Shown here piece by piece: positions 23,779 through 32,883 of a stretch of DNA of 56,237 nucleotides; position 1 is the first letter of the stretch; each line of letters starts with the position of its first letter. Source of the stretch: a candidate division KSB1 bacterium (GTDB lineage Bacteria; Zhuqueibacterota; Zhuqueibacteria; Residuimicrobiales; Krinioviventaceae). The stretch is taken from the NCBI GenBank assembly GCA_034505495.1, contig JAPDQV010000008.1:1-56237 (forward strand), written 5' to 3'. The position numbers and the translations under genes were made by a program. The notes under the pieces were generated by a model. The model was given only the letters and a program-made list of their open reading frames with translations, did not search any database and was not told the DNA's origin.

Positions 23779-25386
23779 ATGAACTTGATTCTCTTATCGA
23801 CCATCGTCATCATCTATCTTTTCATCGTTGGTTATCTGGCTTATATTGGTTATCGCCGGACGCAAAACGCGGCGGATTACATGGTTGCCGGCCGCTCGAT
23901 TCACCCTTATGTGATGGCGCTGTCGTACGGCGCAACCTTTATCAGCACATCGGCCATCGTCGGATTCGGCGGCGCGGCAGCCGTTTACGGCATGGGATTG
24001 CTCTACTTGACCTTTCTTAATATTTTTATGGGAATTTTCGTCGCGTTTGTCTTTTTCGGCAAACGGACGCGCATCATGGGTCTCAATCTTAACGCCCATA
24101 CATTTCCAGAATTCCTTGGCCTGCGCTTCCAATCCAAATCCCTGCAGGGTATGGCCGGGCTGCTCATTTTTATCGGCATGCCTCTCTATGCGGCGGTCGT
24201 ATTGATGGGCGGCGCACAGTTCATTGCCCAAGTCCTGCAGGTCGACTATAATATCGCGCTCTTTTTCTTCACGGTCATCATCGCCGTTTATGTGGTGATG
24301 GGAGGATTAAAAGGCGTCATGTATACTGATGCTTTTCAAGGAACCCTGATGTTTCTCGGCATGTTTTTCCTTTTGGTCTTGACCTACAGCAAGCTCGGCG
24401 GCCTGGTGACGGCAAATCAGAAACTGACGGCGCTGGCTCCGGAGGCAATCAAGCTTTTCGGCGCCAAAGGGCATACCGGCTGGACCTCCTTTCCGACTTT
24501 CGGATCGGAATATTGGTGGACGCTCGTTTCTTCGCTGATCATGGGGGTCGGCATCGGCGTCCTGGCTCAGCCGCAGCTGGTCGTACGTTTCATGACCGTC
24601 AAATCCAATCGTGAGCTTAATCGTGCCGTGCTGGTCGGCGGTGTCTTTATTTTGATGATGACCGGCGTCGCTTTTGTCGTCGGCGCATTGACCAACGTCT
24701 ATTTCTACGAGCATCCCGCTTTCGGCAAAGTTTCTTTTCTTGCAGCCGAAAAGGCGGTGGACAATATCATCCCTTTGTACATTAGTCACGCAATGCCGCA
24801 ATGGTTTACGGCTCTATTCATGGTGACGCTGCTCTCTGCCGCCATGTCCACACTAAGCTCGCAGTTTCATGTCATGGGCACCGCCATCGGTCGCGACGTT
24901 TACGAAAAATGGGCCAACGGCAAGGGCAACACGCTTATCATCAACAAAACCGGAATTTTAATTTGTATCCTGCTCAGTCTGTTTTTGGCCTGGGGACTGC
25001 CTCTCTTTTTTGAAGGCGGCACAGCCATTATTGCCCGCGGCACCACTATTTTCTTCGGCTTGTGCGCCGCTGCATTTCTCCCGATGTTTGTCGGTGCTCT
25101 TTACAGCCGCAAAATCAAGCGGGCTGCCGCATTGGCATGTTTCTGGGTAGGTTTCTTGAGCAGCTTTTTTTGGCTGTTCTTTGTTCATACCAAAGTTTCA
25201 CAACCGCTGCTTTTGTGCAAGGCGCTGTTCGGCGTCGATTCGCTGGCCATGGGCAGCAAATGGGCGGTCGTCGATCCGCTGTTCATCTCTCTGCCGCTTT
25301 CTACCCTGGCAACATTCATAGGACAGCTTTTCGGCAAGCCGATGCCGGAAGCGCATGTGCGCACCTGCTTTGATCAAATCAAATAA
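23779..25386 (+). CDS. Sodium:solute symporter (SSS family)
   Basis: This protein of 535 residues has about 13 hydrophobic helices and typical SSS features: DYMVAGRSIHPYVMALSYGATFISTSAIVGFGG near the N-terminus (seen in parts) and the central YVVMGGLKGVMYTDAFQG segment. It imports a small solute with sodium. The start is set at 23779 because AAGGAGGG lies just upstream; the frame extends upstream into the porin gene. The solute is unknown. A small accessory membrane protein is encoded next, as in several SSS operons. Confidence 0.88.
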   Translation: MNLILLSTIVIIYLFIVGYLAYIGYRRTQNAADYMVAGRSIHPYVMALSYGATFISTSAIVGFGGAAAVYGMGLLYLTFLNIFMGIFVAFVFFGKRTRIMGLNLNAHTFPEFLGLRFQSKSLQGMAGLLIFIGMPLYAAVVLMGGAQFIAQVLQVDYNIALFFFTVIIAVYVVMGGLKGVMYTDAFQGTLMFLGMFFLLVLTYSKLGGLVTANQKLTALAPEAIKLFGAKGHTGWTSFPTFGSEYWWTLVSSLIMGVGIGVLAQPQLVVRFMTVKSNRELNRAVLVGGVFILMMTGVAFVVGALTNVYFYEHPAFGKVSFLAAEKAVDNIIPLYISHAMPQWFTALFMVTLLSAAMSTLSSQFHVMGTAIGRDVYEKWANGKGNTLIINKTGILICILLSLFLAWGLPLFFEGGTAIIARGTTIFFGLCAAAFLPMFVGALYSRKIKRAAALACFWVGFLSSFFWLFFVHTKVSQPLLLCKALFGVDSLAMGSKWAVVDPLFISLPLSTLATFIGQLFGKPMPEAHVRTCFDQIK

Positions 25387-25412
25387 TCCATCGAGTTATG
25401 AAAGGGATCATT

Positions 25413-25592
25413 ATGTTGGGATTAGGAGATTTTTGGATTTCGCTGGTTTGGGTTCTGGTGATTCTCAGTACGCTTTTATGCGTTGTTTACGGGGCTCTCA
25501 ATTGGAACAAAGAGAGCGAGGAAGACGCCAAAATTCTTGAAGAAGAAAAACGGTGGGAACGGGAAGAGAAACGCATTGAAGAGACGCTCTGA
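25413..25592 (+). CDS. Small membrane accessory protein of the symporter
   Basis: The protein of 59 residues has one transmembrane helix (FWISLVWVLVILSTLLCVVY) and a highly charged tail rich in Glu, Lys and Arg. Its place immediately after an SSS gene matches the known class of small symporter accessory proteins. The ATG at 25413 has AAGGGATC upstream; an ATG at 25398 has no clear site. A bidirectional terminator follows. Confidence 0.75.
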   Translation: MLGLGDFWISLVWVLVILSTLLCVVYGALNWNKESEEDAKILEEEKRWEREEKRIEETL

Positions 25593-25595
25593 TGC

Positions 25596-25625
25596 AAAAG
25601 GGCAACCGATTCAGGTTGCCCCTTT
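25596..25625. terminator. Bidirectional intrinsic terminator
   Basis: A stem of about 11 bp (AAAGGGCAACC with GGTTGCCCCTTT, one bulged base, 6-base loop) lies between two convergent genes. It has A residues on one side and T residues on the other, so it can serve both strands. Confidence 0.75.
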
Positions 25626-25629
25626 GGCT

Positions 25630-25953
25630 TTATCGGATGGCCCGGCGCAACTTGCCTTTCAACTCGTGAATTTTTTTTCTGGCCTTGGCCAACTTTTCCT
25701 TGTCCTTCTCGCGCAGCGCTTCATCGCGCATCTGCTTTGCCAAGCGAATTTCACGCTTGATGGCTGTTTTATCCAACCCGACCGCAACGTGATGCGCGTG
25801 CGCTTCGATACCCAAAACATGACACAATTTCGGCAACAAATGCTCTTTGTTCAACTGGGTATATCCCTGCAGCTCCGGATGGTCAAGCTTGGCAGCGATC
25901 TCGCGCAGTTCCGTTACCTTCATCTTGTGAAGCTGCTCATAGGTGTACTCCAT
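25630..25953 (-). CDS. Small Rho-N-domain-like protein
   Basis: Residues 1-55 (YEQLHKMKVTELREIAAKL, then NKEHLLPKLCHVLGI) resemble the Rho termination factor N-terminal or SAP-like helical domain. The C-terminal half is a charged helix rich in Lys, Arg and Glu (KRLAKQMRDEAL-type), which suits nucleic-acid binding. The length of 107 residues excludes Rho itself. The start has a perfect GAGGAGG site. Function is unknown; a role in RNA or DNA binding is inference. Confidence 0.75.
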   Translation of the reverse strand: MEYTYEQLHKMKVTELREIAAKLDHPELQGYTQLNKEHLLPKLCHVLGIEAHAHHVAVGLDKTAIKREIRLAKQMRDEALREKDKEKLAKARKKIHELKGKLRRAIR

Positions 25954-26086
25954 AGAACCTCCTCTTCACTGGTTGAGGCTAAAAACATGGGCGGCGGCAA
26001 ATCCTGTCACGCCGTTTCTTCTCAACTTTGCAGTAATTTAAAGACTTGACGGCTAAAATCAACGTTTTTCTTGCAGATTTTCCTTG

Positions 26087-26115
26087 TTGCAATTGGCCGC
26101 AGCTATACCTATAAT
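26087..26115 (+). promoter_or_regulatory. Sigma-70-type promoter of the glycosyltransferase gene
   Basis: TTGCAA (26087-26092) and a perfect TATAAT (26110-26115) are separated by 17 bases, about 50 bases before the GTG start at 26165. Confidence 0.65.
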
Positions 26116-26164
26116 GGCCTGAAAGGAAACGTTCAATCGATTTTTACTAAAAGGCTGTAAACTC

Positions 26165-27283
26165 GTGCGTATTCTTCTCCTCGTCAAGCGCTTTGATTTC
26201 GGCGGCGCGGAAAATCATGTCTGCGATCTGGCCAACGGTTTGGCGCAGGCGGGACACCACGTTTGGGTTGCCGGTCAACGCGGCAGGCAAGTATCGCATC
26301 TGAATTCAGTCGTTCAGTTTGTGGACCTGCCTCTATCCGACTGGACGCTGCTTTGGCGACTCTTCTTCTTCTGCCGATTCCTTCGTACCCAAAAGATAGA
26401 TTTGATTCATGCGCATCAACGGCTGGCGATTCGGTTGGCAGGATTGGCCGGTATGCTGACGCATATTCCTGTAGTCGCAACCGTACACGGCCGCACGCGC
26501 CACGACTTGGGAAATTGGTTTTTCCGGCGGCTGCCGCAGCGGGTTATTTTTGTCAGCAAACAGGTGCTGAAGCGGGCGACCCGCTTTTCCTGTCTTGCCG
26601 AAAAGTCGGTCTATATTCCCAATGGGCTAAACAGCAACCGGCAGGGCACCTTTTGCAAAGATCGAATTCTGTACATCAGCCGCATCGACCGCAGGCACGG
26701 CAAGCTGTTGGCAATCATCATTCGCGACGTCATGCCCGCATTGCTCGTCGATCATCCGCAGCTTACGTTCGAAATTTTCGGCGACGGCAAAGGGTTATCG
26801 CTTCTCAAAAAGACAGCCGAAGAGTTGAACCGCCGCCTCGGCCGCCTTTTCGTCAGGCTTCACGGCTTTCAGCCGGAGCCGCAGATGATCCTGGAGGGCT
26901 CTTTGGTCATGGGGGTCGGCCGAGCGGCAATGAAGGGCTTGGCTTCCGGCCTGCCGGTGCTGTCGATCAATCGGAAACACCTTGGGCCTTTGATTACTTG
27001 TGCAAATTATCCCATATTGAAAGACAGCAATTTCGTCGACGTATCCGGCACCAAACCGACGCCGCGCACGCTCCTGCTGCGCCTGCGCGAAGCGTTATCC
27101 AAACTCGACAAGCTCGCCGAAGAGAGGATCCTGCTGCAGCAAAGCGTTCTGCAGGATTTCGATCCGGCGGCCGTCATCCGACGCACAGAACAGCTGTATC
27201 AGGAGGTCCTGGTGACAGCCTGCAGCGCCGTCACCCTTGGACGATGCCGAGCGGCGGACGTTCCTTCCATGCGCCGCGCGTAA
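26165..27283 (+). CDS. GT4-type glycosyltransferase with altered donor motif
   Basis: The N-terminal domain has LLLVKRFDFGGAENHVCDLA and DLIHAHQRLAIRLAG, typical of GT4 retaining glycosyltransferases. The C-terminal domain begins at VYIPNGLNS. In the usual donor-binding motif the Glu of EAMA or EALA is a Lys (GRAAMKGLASGLPVL), so catalysis may be changed or lost. It starts at a GTG with a weak ribosome site but a strong promoter upstream. The 3' end overlaps the convergent GH109-like gene by 53 bases. The acceptor is unknown. Confidence 0.8.
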   Translation: MRILLLVKRFDFGGAENHVCDLANGLAQAGHHVWVAGQRGRQVSHLNSVVQFVDLPLSDWTLLWRLFFFCRFLRTQKIDLIHAHQRLAIRLAGLAGMLTHIPVVATVHGRTRHDLGNWFFRRLPQRVIFVSKQVLKRATRFSCLAEKSVYIPNGLNSNRQGTFCKDRILYISRIDRRHGKLLAIIIRDVMPALLVDHPQLTFEIFGDGKGLSLLKKTAEELNRRLGRLFVRLHGFQPEPQMILEGSLVMGVGRAAMKGLASGLPVLSINRKHLGPLITCANYPILKDSNFVDVSGTKPTPRTLLLRLREALSKLDKLAEERILLQQSVLQDFDPAAVIRRTEQLYQEVLVTACSAVTLGRCRAADVPSMRRA

Positions 27284-28586
27284 AGTCGGGAAATTCAACC
27301 GGCCGGCTGCCGTTTGCCACCGAAAGCTCGGAAAGCGGAGCAACGGCGCTCCATGCTGCCGCGTCGTACACATCCATATCCGGCGGCTCGCCTTTCAGCA
27401 GACACTGAATCAAACGGTAATCCTCGATGTAATCCATGCCGCCGTGACCGGCGCCCCGCGCCTCTTCCGCTTTTGCGCTCCAAAGCGGGTGCTCGTATTG
27501 AGGATAATATTTTTCCAGATCTTCACATTCATCGAGCGGGATGATGTCTTCGATATAGATGCGGTTCGGCCACTTTTGCACGATGCCCCTTGTCCCCTGC
27601 ACCATATTGATGCGGCTGTAAGGCCGCGGCGTCGAGGTATCATGAATGACGATGATGGTGCGGCCCAACTTGGTTTTTATGATCGAAGTATTGACATCGC
27701 CGAGGGCGTAGCTTTTCTTAGCCCACTCTGAATCCGGTCCGAATTTCTTGGCCGCGTACAAATTCAGGCCGCGCGACAGGCAGCTGACCGAAACCAAATA
27801 ATCGAATTGGTCCCCGCGGTTGATGTTCATGCATTGCGCAACCGGCCCCAGGCCGTGCGTCGGGTACAAGTTGCCGTTGCGTTTGATGGAGTGAGCCGTC
27901 CGCCATAAAGCTTCGCCCTTGCTTTCGAAATCGAATTTAAGAGCGCGGAGATCGTGCAGATAACCGCATTCCGCATGCAGCAGCTCGCCGAGTACACCTT
28001 GGCGCACCATGTTAAGAATCATCATTTCTTCGCGATCGTAGCAGCAGTTTTCCATCATGATGCAGTAGCGTTGATTTTTTTCCGAAGCCTCGACTAATTG
28101 CCGGCACTCCTTCAGGGTGACGGCAGCCGGCACTTCAGTAGCAGCATGCTTGCCGTTTTTCATGGCTTCGAGACAGACGGGGACATGCCACTCCCAAGGA
28201 GTGGCGGTATAGACCAAATCGATGTCGTCCCGAGCGCAAAGGTTCTTGAAATCCCACTCTCCGTCGCTGTAGCCGTCCGGTTTGGGAAAGCCTGCGCTTT
28301 CCACAATCCGCTGTGCTCTTTCGACGCGTTCAGGAAAAAGATCGCAGACGGCGCGAATTTCCGCCCCGCGAATGCGCACCAGGTTGAGTACATGCGCCGT
28401 GCCCATGCCGCCCACACCGACAAAGCCGATGCGCACCTTGGGCAGCGGCGGCGCAGTAAAAAACTTGGGTTTTCCGGCCAAGGCGATGCCGGAAGGTATG
28501 AGTGAGGCAGCCGCCGCTACTCCCAAACCGGCGGCGCCGAAGCGCAGAAAATTGCGACGATCGAGCAATTCGTATCGATGCTCCAT
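27231..28586 (-). CDS. Tat-exported Gfo/Idh/MocA oxidoreductase-fold protein, GH109-like
   Basis: A twin-arginine signal (RRNFLRFGAAGLG) is followed by an NAD-binding Rossmann fold (VRIGFVGVGGMGTAHV) and the family segment YTATPWEWHVPVCLEAMKNGKHAATEVP. This architecture is that of glycoside hydrolase family 109, NAD-dependent alpha-N-acetylgalactosaminidases, and also of related exported sugar oxidoreductases. It lies upstream of nothing else on its strand until a galactokinase-family gene 18 bases before it, so release and phosphorylation of GalNAc is an attractive inference. Substrate is not proved. Confidence 0.82.
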   Translation of the reverse strand: MEHRYELLDRRNFLRFGAAGLGVAAAASLIPSGIALAGKPKFFTAPPLPKVRIGFVGVGGMGTAHVLNLVRIRGAEIRAVCDLFPERVERAQRIVESAGFPKPDGYSDGEWDFKNLCARDDIDLVYTATPWEWHVPVCLEAMKNGKHAATEVPAAVTLKECRQLVEASEKNQRYCIMMENCCYDREEMMILNMVRQGVLGELLHAECGYLHDLRALKFDFESKGEALWRTAHSIKRNGNLYPTHGLGPVAQCMNINRGDQFDYLVSVSCLSRGLNLYAAKKFGPDSEWAKKSYALGDVNTSIIKTKLGRTIIVIHDTSTPRPYSRINMVQGTRGIVQKWPNRIYIEDIIPLDECEDLEKYYPQYEHPLWSAKAEEARGAGHGGMDYIEDYRLIQCLLKGEPPDMDVYDAAAWSAVAPLSELSVANGSRPVEFPDFTRGAWKERPPLGIVQG

Positions 28587-28603
28587 GACTCTTCTCCTCG
28601 TCT

Positions 28604-29674
28604 TTACTCTACCATTTCTTCGATTCGAACACCTTCGGCAATGCGGACAATGTACGCCCGTCCACCCTGTTCGGCCACTGCTTCGGCGACTTTTGGCGTA
28701 TTTTCCGGCGCATAAGCGAACATGCAGCCGCCTCCGCCCGAGCCGTTGATTTTGCCGCCGTAAGCGCCCGCCTTTCGTGCAGCGTCAAGCATGCGATCGA
28801 TTTTCGGCGTCGAAATGCGCAGACCATCGCGCAGCTGCTCATGATGCGCCGTCAGCATTTCTCCAAAGCGGCGATGATCGACTTCCGGCGTCGAAAGAAG
28901 ACGATAGGCCTCCAGAGTCAACTCGCGATCGACGATCTGAGCCCGCAAAAGCTGCTGCTGTTCCGTTGAAAGCCGTGCCGCGTTGCGCTCAACATCCTCC
29001 AGAGTCACTTGGCCGGCGCTTTTTCCCAAAATACGCAGCGCATCCATTACCCCGCCTTTGACGCGAGCTAAAATGCCTTTGGTGTCCTTGGGCTCACGGG
29101 AGTCGCCGAGCACAAACGCTCCCAGTTTTGCAGGCAGCCGCTGCGGTGGAGTTTCGCTGCCGAAATCGATGAACAGTAGACCGCCGAATGCAGAGGCAAA
29201 GTGATCCATCTGACCGCCGGGCTCGCGAAATTCGACCACTTCGGCACGATGAGCAAGTCGGGCTATGGTCAACGGATCGCCCGCGCGGGGATCGCGCATC
29301 ATCGCCAAAAGAAAAGCAGTCCATGCAACGACCAGCGCCGAAGAACTGGAGGTGCCCGAGTTGATCGGAATTCTGCCCCGTACCAGCGCCTCGACGCCGA
29401 AAGGCAACTCGGCACCCTCACGCTGGAGAATGTTCAGGGTGCTTTTAAAATAATCCCGCTCTTCAGTATAATGAAAGGGATAGATGAGATCAAAACATGC
29501 GTATTCGTTCAGGTCGGGAAGATGCAGGCGGATTTTCCTATCCGACGTCGATCGGCCGCGGATGCGGATGCGCAGATCGATCGCTGCGGTGATCACCGCG
29601 AGTCCCAAATAGTCCTGATGTTCGCCGAACAGACAAATGCGCCCCGGCGCCGAGACGGTTACCGTCTTTGCCAT
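28604..29674 (-). CDS. GHMP kinase of the galactokinase family (possible GalNAc kinase)
   Basis: The galactokinase signature is GRICLFGEHQDYLG, GHMP motif 2 is PINSGTSSSSALVVA and motif 3 is GGKINGSGGGGCMF. The length of 356 residues suits a sugar 1-kinase. The unusual HQDYLG in place of HTDYN suggests a substrate other than plain galactose. With a GH109-like gene directly after it and a sugar-type SSS transporter before it, phosphorylation of GalNAc or another amino sugar is likely. The start has AAGGAT seven bases upstream. Confidence 0.82.
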   Translation of the reverse strand: MAKTVTVSAPGRICLFGEHQDYLGLAVITAAIDLRIRIRGRSTSDRKIRLHLPDLNEYACFDLIYPFHYTEERDYFKSTLNILQREGAELPFGVEALVRGRIPINSGTSSSSALVVAWTAFLLAMMRDPRAGDPLTIARLAHRAEVVEFREPGGQMDHFASAFGGLLFIDFGSETPPQRLPAKLGAFVLGDSREPKDTKGILARVKGGVMDALRILGKSAGQVTLEDVERNAARLSTEQQQLLRAQIVDRELTLEAYRLLSTPEVDHRRFGEMLTAHHEQLRDGLRISTPKIDRMLDAARKAGAYGGKINGSGGGGCMFAYAPENTPKVAEAVAEQGGRAYIVRIAEGVRIEEMVE

Positions 29675-29832
29675 TTCTTTATCCTTAAAATCAAAACATG
29701 TCGCGAGGCAAACATTTTTGCCATTGCAACCATTTTTCCGCCTGCATTCTGGTCATTCAAGCCGCAGCCGATATGCCGATTTCACGCCTTTTTCAAGTCG
29801 GGTGATCCGTTAATTCATCCTGCACAATGCCT

Positions 29833-31623
29833 TTATTTCATCTCCAGTTTTCCCCAGGTACGAACGAGAAAGACGGCGGCGACCAACGAGACAGCCAGGG
29901 AAAGGAGCGCAGCAGCGAATTTTCCATAGAGCAAGTAGCCCGTACCGAATACGGCGCCGTAAACGGCGAAACACCCGGCAATCATGCAGAGCAGACCGAG
30001 CGGCAGATCGCCCGGTGTGGCTTTCTGCGGCACCGGATTGCCCTCCTTCTCCAGCTTCCGCAAAAAGGCATCCCACCCGATGCCGCCGGGACGCACCAGC
30101 GTGTAAAAGCTGCGCAGTTTGTCCTGCGCCGCGGGCGGGGTGAGCAGCGTCACCAGGAGCCAGGCGGCTGTGGTAATCCCTACGCCGATGATCAGGTTGA
30201 TGTGCGAAGGCAGCGGCGCAAAACCGAGCCGGACGTGAATGATTTCCAGGTAAAGAGCCACTAAAAAGGAGACGATCATGCCGGTAATTTCGGTAAAGGC
30301 ATTTATTCGCCACCAGAACCACCGCAGGATGTAAATGAGTCCGGTTCCGGCTCCGATCTGCAGCAAAATATGAAACGCCTGCAGAGCATTCGACAACAGC
30401 AGCGCGACGGCGCCGGCGAGCAGCATCAGCAAAAGGGTAGCGATTCGACCGACAGTCACCAGTTCCTTCTCTGATGCTGCCGGTTTGACAAAACGCTTAT
30501 AGAAATCGTTGACGATGTAGGATGATCCCCAATTGAGATGCGAGGCCATGGTGGACATGTAGGCGGCAAGCAAAGAAGCGACGACAATACCGAGCAGTCC
30601 GCGCGGCAGGAAGGTCAGCATGGCCGGATAAGCCAGATCGTTCTTGATGATCGCCGCATTGATATGCGGAAAGCGCTGCGCCAATGCCATCAAGTCCGGG
30701 AAAACAATTAGAGAAGCCAAGGCAACGATAATCCAGGGCCAAGGCCGCAAAGCGTAATGGGCAATATTGAAAAGAAGCGTGGCGCCCATGGCATTTTTTT
30801 CATCCTTGGCGGAGAGCATGCGCTGCACCAAATAGCCGCCGCCGCCCGGTTCGGCGCCGGGATACCAAACGCTCCACCACTGCACCGCGAGCGGGATGAT
30901 CAGCACGGAAAGCAATTGCGTCGAATCGTTAAAATCAGGCAGCAAATGCATATTGGCGACCACGCGGGGATGAGAAAAAAGATTGGCCAGGCCGTTTACC
31001 TCCGGCAAGCCGACGGCTACGACGGCCGCCATGATCGCGCCGAACATGGCAAAACTGAAAAGAAAAAAATCCGTCATCAGCACCGAGCGCAGACCGCCGA
31101 GTATGGTGTAGACGCCGGTAATCAGCAGGGCGACTGCTATCGTCTGAAAAGGTGTAAGATTCAGCAGCGCGCCGCCGATTTTGATTGCCGCCAGGGAGAC
31201 CGTAGCCATGATCATGACGTTGAAAAACACGCCGAGATAGAGCGAGCGAAAGCCGCGCAGGAAAGCCGCCGACTTGCCGCTGTAACGGATTTCATAGAAC
31301 TCGATGTCGGTCATGACTTTCGAGCGCCGCCAAAGCTTGGCGTAGACGAAAACGGTCAGCATGCCGGTCAATAGAAAAGCCCACCACAGCCAATTGCCGC
31401 AGACGCCATGGGTTCGCACCAGATCGGTCACCAGGTTGGGCGTGTCGGTGGAGAATGTTGTGGCAACCATGGACACGCCGAGCAACCACCACGGCATGTT
31501 GCGTCCCGATAAAAAGAATTCGGTGGAGCTGCTGCCGGCTTTTCGTGAAGCCAGCAGTCCAATGACCAAAATTGCGGCAAAGAAAAGCGCGACAATAGCC
31601 CAATCCAATGTCCCGAGCAGCAT
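29833..31623 (-). CDS. Sodium:solute symporter (SSS family, SGLT-like)
   Basis: About 14 membrane helices and the segment FFLSGRNMPWWLLGVSMVATTFSTDTPN identify the SSS family. ITGVYTILGGLRSVLMTDFF is the family's central motif. The length of 596 residues is at the long end because of an extra C-terminal domain. It is the natural importer for the sugar handled by the kinase and GH109-like genes 160 bases further on. The gap 29675-29832 holds only a short stem (GGCAAA with TTTGCC) and no gene. Confidence 0.87.
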   Translation of the reverse strand: MLLGTLDWAIVALFFAAILVIGLLASRKAGSSSTEFFLSGRNMPWWLLGVSMVATTFSTDTPNLVTDLVRTHGVCGNWLWWAFLLTGMLTVFVYAKLWRRSKVMTDIEFYEIRYSGKSAAFLRGFRSLYLGVFFNVMIMATVSLAAIKIGGALLNLTPFQTIAVALLITGVYTILGGLRSVLMTDFFLFSFAMFGAIMAAVVAVGLPEVNGLANLFSHPRVVANMHLLPDFNDSTQLLSVLIIPLAVQWWSVWYPGAEPGGGGYLVQRMLSAKDEKNAMGATLLFNIAHYALRPWPWIIVALASLIVFPDLMALAQRFPHINAAIIKNDLAYPAMLTFLPRGLLGIVVASLLAAYMSTMASHLNWGSSYIVNDFYKRFVKPAASEKELVTVGRIATLLLMLLAGAVALLLSNALQAFHILLQIGAGTGLIYILRWFWWRINAFTEITGMIVSFLVALYLEIIHVRLGFAPLPSHINLIIGVGITTAAWLLVTLLTPPAAQDKLRSFYTLVRPGGIGWDAFLRKLEKEGNPVPQKATPGDLPLGLLCMIAGCFAVYGAVFGTGYLLYGKFAAALLSLAVSLVAAVFLVRTWGKLEMK

Positions 31624-31643
31624 GTATCAGTCCCTCATCAAGA

Positions 31644-32741
31644 TCAGATTTTGAAAAAGATCTGCCGTTTATACAGCCACCAGCACAAATACCACTCCAC
31701 CGCCAACGCCGCCAGAGCATTGAAGACGGCTATCGTCGGTTCTGATAATCCGATAAAGCCGAAAAGGCCGCCGCTAAAAATGGCGACAAAACCGTTAAAC
31801 CACTGGCTGCCGACGGTTTGCGAAAAGAGATAGATGAAAATAGAGTTCATGCCGACCACGGCAAAAAACAGCACGCCGCGCTTGAACCCCCGCACGTCAA
31901 CGAGCCAATAAAAGAGCGCGAGCGTAAGGAGACACCATCCGCCGGAAGCAAAAACGAACGAAGTAGTTGCGGTGCGCTTGATGATCGGCGTAATTCCGGC
32001 AACGTCAAGACCATACCCGACCAAGAGGCTGACGACTCCAAAGACGATCAGCGGCTGCAGTTTTTTTCTTGCTGATCTGTTGCTGCGCAACAGCTTCCCT
32101 GCCAGAACACCCCAAATCGTGTGCGCTGCCGTCGGCAGAGCGTTAATCGCAATCCAATGATCATGGTTCAACTTGCCCATCAGCACCAGGTCCATATAGG
32201 AGCCGAAATTGTGATCCGGCGTAAATGGCTGATCGAATCCGGGTACCCAAAAGATTCGGTAGAGAAATTCGGAAAGACCGAGCATGCCCAAGGAAATGAT
32301 AAGCTGCGTGCGCGCCGGCAAATGATAGATTAGGTAGGCAACGAGAATCGTAAAAGAAAGCTGCGTCAGCACGTTCCACAGCTCCCAAACGAGTCGGCGA
32401 TTATAGCCGCAATGAAGCATCACGCCGAGGAAAAAAAGGGTAATGCATCGGGTAATAATGTGTCGAGTCGTTTCAGCACGACTTTGTCCTTGAGCCCATC
32501 GTCGTTCTAAAGAAAAGACCATAGCCACACCGACGATGAACATGAAAAACGGCTGGATGAGATCCCAAAACCGCAGACCGTTCCAGGGGTGATGAAAGAA
32601 TTGCTGCACAATCCCGGCGGCAAACGCGCCTTTCGGAACGGCCTCGTGCAGCGCCTCGTACAGCCCCGTCCCTTCGGCAACAAGCAAAAACATAGTGAGA
32701 CCGCGGAACAGATCCAAGGAAAGCAACCGCTGAGATTTCAT
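31644..32741 (-). CDS. DUF5009/HGSNAT-like membrane acyltransferase
   Basis: The start RLLSLDLFRGLTMFLLVAEG and the following HHPWNGLRFWDLIQPFFMFIVGVAM are typical of the family related to heparan-alpha-glucosaminide N-acetyltransferase, which acetylates glucosamine across a membrane. About ten helices are present. Bacterial members sit in glycan-use clusters. It lies 20 bases before the SSS gene, in line with an amino-sugar role. The ATG at 32741 is used because GGGAAGAGG precedes it; the frame extends to 32783. Confidence 0.82.
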   Translation of the reverse strand: MKSQRLLSLDLFRGLTMFLLVAEGTGLYEALHEAVPKGAFAAGIVQQFFHHPWNGLRFWDLIQPFFMFIVGVAMVFSLERRWAQGQSRAETTRHIITRCITLFFLGVMLHCGYNRRLVWELWNVLTQLSFTILVAYLIYHLPARTQLIISLGMLGLSEFLYRIFWVPGFDQPFTPDHNFGSYMDLVLMGKLNHDHWIAINALPTAAHTIWGVLAGKLLRSNRSARKKLQPLIVFGVVSLLVGYGLDVAGITPIIKRTATTSFVFASGGWCLLTLALFYWLVDVRGFKRGVLFFAVVGMNSIFIYLFSQTVGSQWFNGFVAIFSGGLFGFIGLSEPTIAVFNALAALAVEWYLCWWLYKRQIFFKI

Positions 32742-32846
32742 ACCTCTTCCCTTTCGCAATAAAATTGAGAGGCGGCAAAGCAAACCAGTTTGTCAAAGAT
32801 AGAAAGATTTTACCGAGAAACAACAAATTGTTGCCGCAAAGTAAAA

Positions 32847-32873
32847 GGCGGCCGATTACAACTTTCGACCGCC
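32847..32873 (-). terminator. Terminator after the CotH gene
   Basis: On the minus strand GGCGGTCG pairs with CGGCCGCC (one mismatch, 11-base loop) and TTTTACTTT follows. Confidence 0.55.
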
Positions 32874-32883
32874 CGAGGATTGC

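Noticed and set aside
26263..27408. Plus-strand frame of 381 codons in the glycosyltransferase region
   Set aside because: It is the +1 frame of a well-supported GT4 gene and has an Arg/Ala/Pro-rich composition without a domain.
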